From Paracoccaceae bacterium (GTDB lineage Bacteria > Pseudomonadota > Alphaproteobacteria > Rhodobacterales > Rhodobacteraceae): a stretch of DNA of 64,000 bases. The position numbers and the translations under genes were made by a program. Location of the stretch: positions 304,501 to 368,500 of the forward strand of contig JACKKJ010000002.1 of the NCBI GenBank assembly GCA_024236495.1. The letters are read 5' to 3'. The notes below the pieces were generated by a model, which made no database searches, was not told where the DNA came from, and saw only the letters and a program-made list of their open reading frames with translations. Positions 62,090 to 64,000 of the stretch are shown piece after piece (the stretch's first letter is position 1; each line of letters begins with the position of its first letter).

Positions 62090-62851
62090 TCACTTGTCGT
62101 CTTCGTCGTCTTCGTCGTCGTCGCCTTGCGGCAGGTTGAAGAAGCTCTCGGCATCCGAATAGTCGCGCGCGCTCTTTTCGTCCTCTTCCTCGTCCGGCTT
62201 GCTGAGGCTGAAGTTCTCAAGCCCGGCGATGTTCGAGGGCATCCGCGGTTCGGTGGACATGCCCAGCGACTGTTCGGTCGAGACGAGCTTGCGACGTTCG
62301 TCATCGCTCATCACGACGCCGTCTGCGGCCTTCTTCCGGGCGGCCTTCTGCACCGCGGAATCGAGCTCCGACTGGCGGCACAGGCCCAGCGCGACCGGAT
62401 CGATCGGCGTGATGTTCTGGATGTTCCAGTGCGTCCGTTCGCGGATCGAGGCGATGGTGGGCTTGGTCGTGCCGACCAGCTTGCCGATCTGCGCGTCGGT
62501 CAGTTCCGGGTGGAACTTGACCAGCCACAGGATCGCCGCCGGGCGATCCTGACGCTTGGAAAGCGGGGTGTAGCGCGGACCACGGCGCTTTTCCTCGCCC
62601 TGGGCGGCGGCATTGTACTTCAGCTTCAGCTTGTGCAGCGGATCCTGTTCGGCCTTGCCGATCTCGGAGGCGTCAAGCTGGTTGTTGGCGACCGGGTCGA
62701 AACCCTTCACGCCGGTTGCCACATCGCCATCGGCGATGCCCTGCACTTCCAGTTCGTGCAATCCGCAGAAATCGGCGATCTGCTTGAAGCTGATCGTGGT
62801 GTTGTCGATCAGCCAGACAGCGGTCGCCTTGGCCATCAAGGGTTTCGTCAT
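62090..62851 (-). CDS. trcR: Cell-cycle transcriptional regulator TrcR (DUF1013)
   Basis: 253-residue protein found across alphaproteobacteria. The N-terminal LMAKATAVWLIDNTTISFKQ and DFCGLHELEVQGIADGDVA, and the middle RPAAILWLVKFHPELTDAQI with a helix-turn-helix (KLVGTTKPTIASIRERTHW), identify DUF1013/TrcR. The C-terminus is strongly acidic (DDDEDDEDD). AGGAGA precedes ATG 62851. It has its own terminator and diverges from the RNase T2 gene. Confidence 0.9.
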   Translation of the reverse strand: MTKPLMAKATAVWLIDNTTISFKQIADFCGLHELEVQGIADGDVATGVKGFDPVANNQLDASEIGKAEQDPLHKLKLKYNAAAQGEEKRRGPRYTPLSKRQDRPAAILWLVKFHPELTDAQIGKLVGTTKPTIASIRERTHWNIQNITPIDPVALGLCRQSELDSAVQKAARKKAADGVVMSDDERRKLVSTEQSLGMSTEPRMPSNIAGLENFSLSKPDEEEDEKSARDYSDAESFFNLPQGDDDEDDEDDK

Positions 62852-63001
62852 CGGATCTCTCCTATGCTTGGCCCCGCCGGGACCGGACAAATCTTTCCCA
62901 CGCCGGGAAAACGGCTGCGGCCTTTTCGGGGACCGCCTTTCCACGTTTTCGGGGAAGTTGCCGGGCTATATAGTCGCCCCGGACCGTCAAGGGAAGAGAA
63001 A

Positions 63002-63631
63002 ATGCGACTGCTGGCCGCCCTGATCCTGGCCGCCGCCCCCGCCTGGGCGGAGGGTGAACGCGCCGGGGATTTCGATTACTACATCCTCTCGCTCAGCTGG
63101 TCGCCCGGCTGGTGCGAACGCGAAGGCGACGAACGGCAGGCGCTGGAATGCCGCGCTGGCGCCGACCGGGGCTTCACCCTGCACGGGCTTTGGCCGCAAT
63201 ACGACTTCGGCTGGCCAAGCTGGTGCTACGGCGCGGGCCGCGATCCGGACCGGGCTGAAATCGCGCTGATGACCGACATCATGGGGTCGGCCGGCCTGGT
63301 CCGTCACGAATGGCGCAAGCACGGAAGCTGTTCGGGGATGGACGCGGGCGCCTATTTCGATCTGTCGCGCCGCGCCTATGAAAGCATCGTCCTGCCCGAG
63401 GTGCTGGAAGATCTGGACCGCGACGTGAAGCTGCCCGCCTCGGTCGTCGAGGATGCCTTTGTCGAGGCGAACCCGGGCCTTGCGCGCAATGCCATCACAA
63501 TCACCTGCAAGGGCGGCATGATCGAGGAGGCCCGGATCTGCCTGTCGCGCGACCTGACGCCGCGTCCCTGCGGCCTTGATGCGCAGCGCGATTGCCGGAT
63601 GCCCGACGCGCTGATGCCCGCGGTCCGCTAG
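63002..63631 (+). CDS. RNase T2 family endoribonuclease, secreted
   Basis: 209-residue enzyme that cuts RNA in the periplasm. A signal peptide (about 1-16, ending APAWA) precedes LSLSWSPGWCE, the first active-site motif FTLHGLWPQYDF (about 60-71) and the second RHEWRKHGSC (about 100-109), both with their catalytic His. Cys pairs typical of the fold are present. ATG 63002 has AAGGGAAGAG upstream. Confidence 0.93.
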   Translation: MRLLAALILAAAPAWAEGERAGDFDYYILSLSWSPGWCEREGDERQALECRAGADRGFTLHGLWPQYDFGWPSWCYGAGRDPDRAEIALMTDIMGSAGLVRHEWRKHGSCSGMDAGAYFDLSRRAYESIVLPEVLEDLDRDVKLPASVVEDAFVEANPGLARNAITITCKGGMIEEARICLSRDLTPRPCGLDAQRDCRMPDALMPAVR

Positions 63632-63685
63632 GCCGCGGGGCCGCGCGGGGTTGATTTGCGCGGTGACAGGGCTAAGATTCATTTC

Positions 63686-64000
63686 ATGACGGTGCAGACG
63701 CCGACCCAGTTTCCCGCCTCTCCCGTGGCCGACCAGGTCGCGTTCGACCGTGCCGAGCTTTCTGCGATTCTCACGCTTTACGGCCGCATGGTCGCGGCCG
63801 GCGAATGGCGCGACTATGCCATGTCCTTTCTGCGCGACGTGGCGGTCTTTTCGGTGTTCCGCCGCGCGGCGGAATTCCCGCTTTACCGGATCGAGAAGCG
63901 CCCGAAGCTGCGGGCGCGGCAGGGCATGTATTCGGTCGTCGGCATGGACGGCCAGATCCTGAAGCGCGGACACGATCTGCCCACCGTGCTGCGCGTCCTG
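63686..64000 (+). CDS. DUF2794 protein, 5' part
   Basis: 105 residues visible before the right edge. VAFDRAELSAILTLYGRMVA, AGEWRDYAMSFLRDVAVFSV and RIEKRPKLRARQGMYSVVG match the DUF2794 family of alphaproteobacteria, for which I know no function. ATG at 63686. It follows the RNase T2 gene in the same direction. Confidence 0.85.
   Translation, partial: MTVQTPTQFPASPVADQVAFDRAELSAILTLYGRMVAAGEWRDYAMSFLRDVAVFSVFRRAAEFPLYRIEKRPKLRARQGMYSVVGMDGQILKRGHDLPTVLRVL

Overview
The window is about 64 kb of high-GC, densely packed chromosome from an alphaproteobacterium, almost certainly a member of the Rhodobacteraceae (Rhodobacter/Paracoccus/Roseobacter lineage). The evidence is the gene content and order: usp and ccoNOQP diverging beside ccoGHIS, fnrL diverging from hemN, hemC diverging from hemE, a Paracoccus-type membrane cytochrome c552 (CycM), a TrcR (DUF1013) regulator, and 4.5S RNA-dnaX-ybaB-recR. 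I cannot name genus or species. I see no phage, insertion sequence, CRISPR array or plasmid gene; the region reads as stable core chromosome with a few accessory inserts.

Layout. 1-3.7 kb: a serine-cycle operon on the minus strand (serine-glyoxylate aminotransferase, malyl-CoA lyase, 5' part of malate-CoA ligase beta) facing a LuxR-type regulator with a degenerate receiver. 4-9 kb: an RNA helicase, tRNA-Met(CAT), and convergent selD (fused to a flavoprotein domain) and mnmH, which together make 2-selenouridine in tRNA. 9-15.4 kb: a CopA copper ATPase, an FtsX-type ABC exporter pair and a GDSL esterase. 15.4-19 kb: a TMADH/DgcA-like demethylase diverging from a D-2-hydroxyacid dehydrogenase. 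19-24.8 kb: hemC, hemE and hemF, with an accessory island (21.1-23.9 kb) between hemE and hemF that holds three small proteins with one shared twin-arginine-like leader and an HPr-kinase-like/PqqD fusion. 24.9-30.7 kb: two paralogous lipoproteins, an SDR without its catalytic residues, an RsmC-like methyltransferase, ClpS, a HAD hydrolase and a DD-carboxypeptidase with a SPOR domain. 30.7-38.7 kb: the complete ccoNOQP-ccoGHIS set for cbb3 oxidase. 39-43.8 kb: universal stress protein, an MttB-family methyltransferase, fnrL and hemN. 43.8-50.8 kb: yejABEF peptide importer plus a glycosyltransferase. 50.9-57.7 kb: cycM, pheA, an SRPBCC protein, nudC, a Tat-exported nucleotidase and a chromate transporter. 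57.7-64 kb: an orphan BrnA-like protein, 4.5S RNA, dnaX-ybaB-recR, a secreted protein, trcR, RNase T2 and a partial DUF2794 gene.

How the parts fit. Four FNR-type palindromes lie beside ccoG, ccoN, usp and in the fnrL-hemN gap, so FnrL probably controls microaerobic respiration and anaerobic heme synthesis here. CopA and CcoI are two different P1B copper pumps (export or detoxification versus oxidase assembly). The serine-cycle operon, the DgcA-like demethylase and the MttB homologue together suggest a life that uses one-carbon units from methylated amines or betaines. The most novel-looking element is the small-protein plus HprK-PqqD island at 21.1-23.9 kb.
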